A stretch of 6,210 nucleotides of DNA from JAXGPP01 sp964436865 (GTDB lineage Bacteria > Planctomycetota > Planctomycetia > Pirellulales > Thermoguttaceae), in contig CAYTFK010000386.1 of NCBI GenBank assembly GCA_964436865.1, positions 1 through 6,210 of the forward strand, read 5' to 3'. Positions 5,492 to 6,210 of the stretch are shown piece by piece. The notes under the pieces are model-generated. The model saw only the letters and a program-made list of their open reading frames with translations, ran no database searches and was not told the origin of the DNA. The position numbers were made by a program, and so were the translations under genes. Every line of letters starts with the position of its first letter. Position 1 is the stretch's first letter.

Positions 5492-6210
5492 ATGGAGCAG
5501 GAGCGGGGCCAACCTGTCCTGTTCTGGAATCCGAGTTTCCGGCCGATGACTGGTCCCAGCCGACGCGACTTTCTCCGAGGCAAAGTGTCTGCCGCCGCAC
5601 CGGAAACGGCGCCGGCGGCCGGGCCGCAGTCGTACACGATTCAGATCGGCCGCCGGGCGATGGCCTGCGAGTTTGAGGTAATCCTCAACGCGGGCCAGTA
5701 TCCTGACGGTACCGAGGCTGCCTTGGAGGCCTTGAACATCGTCGAGGCGCTCGAAGACCAGATGTCGGTCTTTCGCAGCCGCAGCGAGATAAGCCGCCTA
5801 AACCTGCTGGCCGCCGAGGGGCCAGTCGCGGTGGAACCGGGGTTGTTCGAACTTCTGCGGCTGGCGGTTGAGATTCACCACGAGACGGAGGGGGCGTACG
5901 ACATTACGGCGAGTCCCCTGTGGCGGGCGTGGGGCTTCGCCCGCCGCGAGGGAGCCATTCCCGCTGAGGCCGATCTGGCGGGGGCGCTCGAGCAGGTGGG
6001 GAGCCGATGGCTGGAACTCGACCCCGAAGCCCGCACGGTGCGTTTCTTGAAACCGGGCCTGGAGGTGAACCTTGGTTCGATCGGCAAGGGATATGCCTTG
6101 GACCGGGCGGCCGAGCGTCTCGAAGCGGCTGGGGTGAGCGATTTTCTCTTTCATGCGGGTTCGAGCAGCATATTGGCGCGGGGGTCGAGGTTGGACGGCG
6201 CGCCGGCGGG
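5492..6210 (+). CDS. apbE: ApbE-family FAD:protein FMN transferase (C-terminus outside window)
   Basis: ApbE enzymes move FMN from FAD onto a Thr or Ser of target proteins such as Nqr/Rnf subunits, using Mg2+. About 240 of some 330 residues are seen; the C-terminal part with the metal-binding Asp/Thr is missing from the window. Family motifs in order are RRAMACEFEV (54-63), MSVFRSRSEISRLN (91-104), GAYDITASPLWRAWGF (134-149), VNLGSIGKGYALD (192-204) and FHAGSSSILARG (220-231), where most relatives have a GG-D/N type loop. Residues 23-31 read SRRDFLRGK, a twin-arginine (Tat) consensus, but the following residues (KVSAAAPETAPAAGPQ) are not hydrophobic, so export is doubtful. The ATG at 5492 has only a weak GAG upstream; ATG at 5546 would put the twin-arginine motif nearer the N-terminus. 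The gene starts 9 bases after the ClpP-like stop. The family call is strong; the target is unknown, and no obvious flavinylation substrate lies in the window. Confidence 0.93.
   Translation, partial: MEQERGQPVLFWNPSFRPMTGPSRRDFLRGKVSAAAPETAPAAGPQSYTIQIGRRAMACEFEVILNAGQYPDGTEAALEALNIVEALEDQMSVFRSRSEISRLNLLAAEGPVAVEPGLFELLRLAVEIHHETEGAYDITASPLWRAWGFARREGAIPAEADLAGALEQVGSRWLELDPEARTVRFLKPGLEVNLGSIGKGYALDRAAERLEAAGVSDFLFHAGSSSILARGSRLDGAPA

Overview
The window reads as a piece of a GC-rich bacterial chromosome. A planctomycete (Planctomycetota, Pirellulales-like) is my best guess. The grounds are a very large secreted multi-domain glycosidase of the GH123/DUF4091 type, weak or absent Shine-Dalgarno sequences at some genes, and the mix of a tiny 2[4Fe-4S] ferredoxin, a ClpP-like protein and an ApbE protein. 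That assignment is an inference from gene content, not from a marker gene. I see no mobile element, CRISPR array, tRNA or rRNA.

Layout. Positions 1-3163 (minus strand) hold a single uninterrupted reading frame of 1054 codons that starts at 3163 and runs off the left edge. It encodes an exported protein with a signal peptide, two CBM4/9-like jelly-roll modules and a GH123-type catalytic domain with a Ser-Asp-Glu-Pro active-site motif. Positions 3164-3246 are a short divergent promoter region. Positions 3247-4239 (plus) encode a fusion of an O6-alkylguanine-DNA alkyltransferase-type domain with an intact PCHRV motif to endonuclease V, giving two DNA repair functions in one polypeptide. Positions 4240-4602 are a 363-bp non-coding stretch with no ATG on the plus strand. 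It holds a possible terminator, a possible promoter and two perfect inverted repeats that could form a structured leader. Positions 4603-4776 encode a 57-residue two-cluster ferredoxin, followed by a convincing hairpin terminator at 4804-4832. A separate promoter-like element precedes a 180-residue ClpP-fold protein (4940-5482). Nine bases later an ApbE-family FAD:protein FMN transferase (5492 to the right edge, partial) begins, probably in the same transcript.

How the genes relate. The glycosidase is a stand-alone exported enzyme for amino-sugar-containing glycans. The AGT-EndoV fusion would deal with alkylated and deaminated bases. The ferredoxin appears to be its own transcription unit. 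The ClpP-like and ApbE genes form a two-gene unit whose joint function is unknown. The most notable items are the AGT-EndoV fusion with a modified PYIP wedge, the ClpP-like protein that lacks the usual catalytic Asp, and the structured leader ahead of the ferredoxin.
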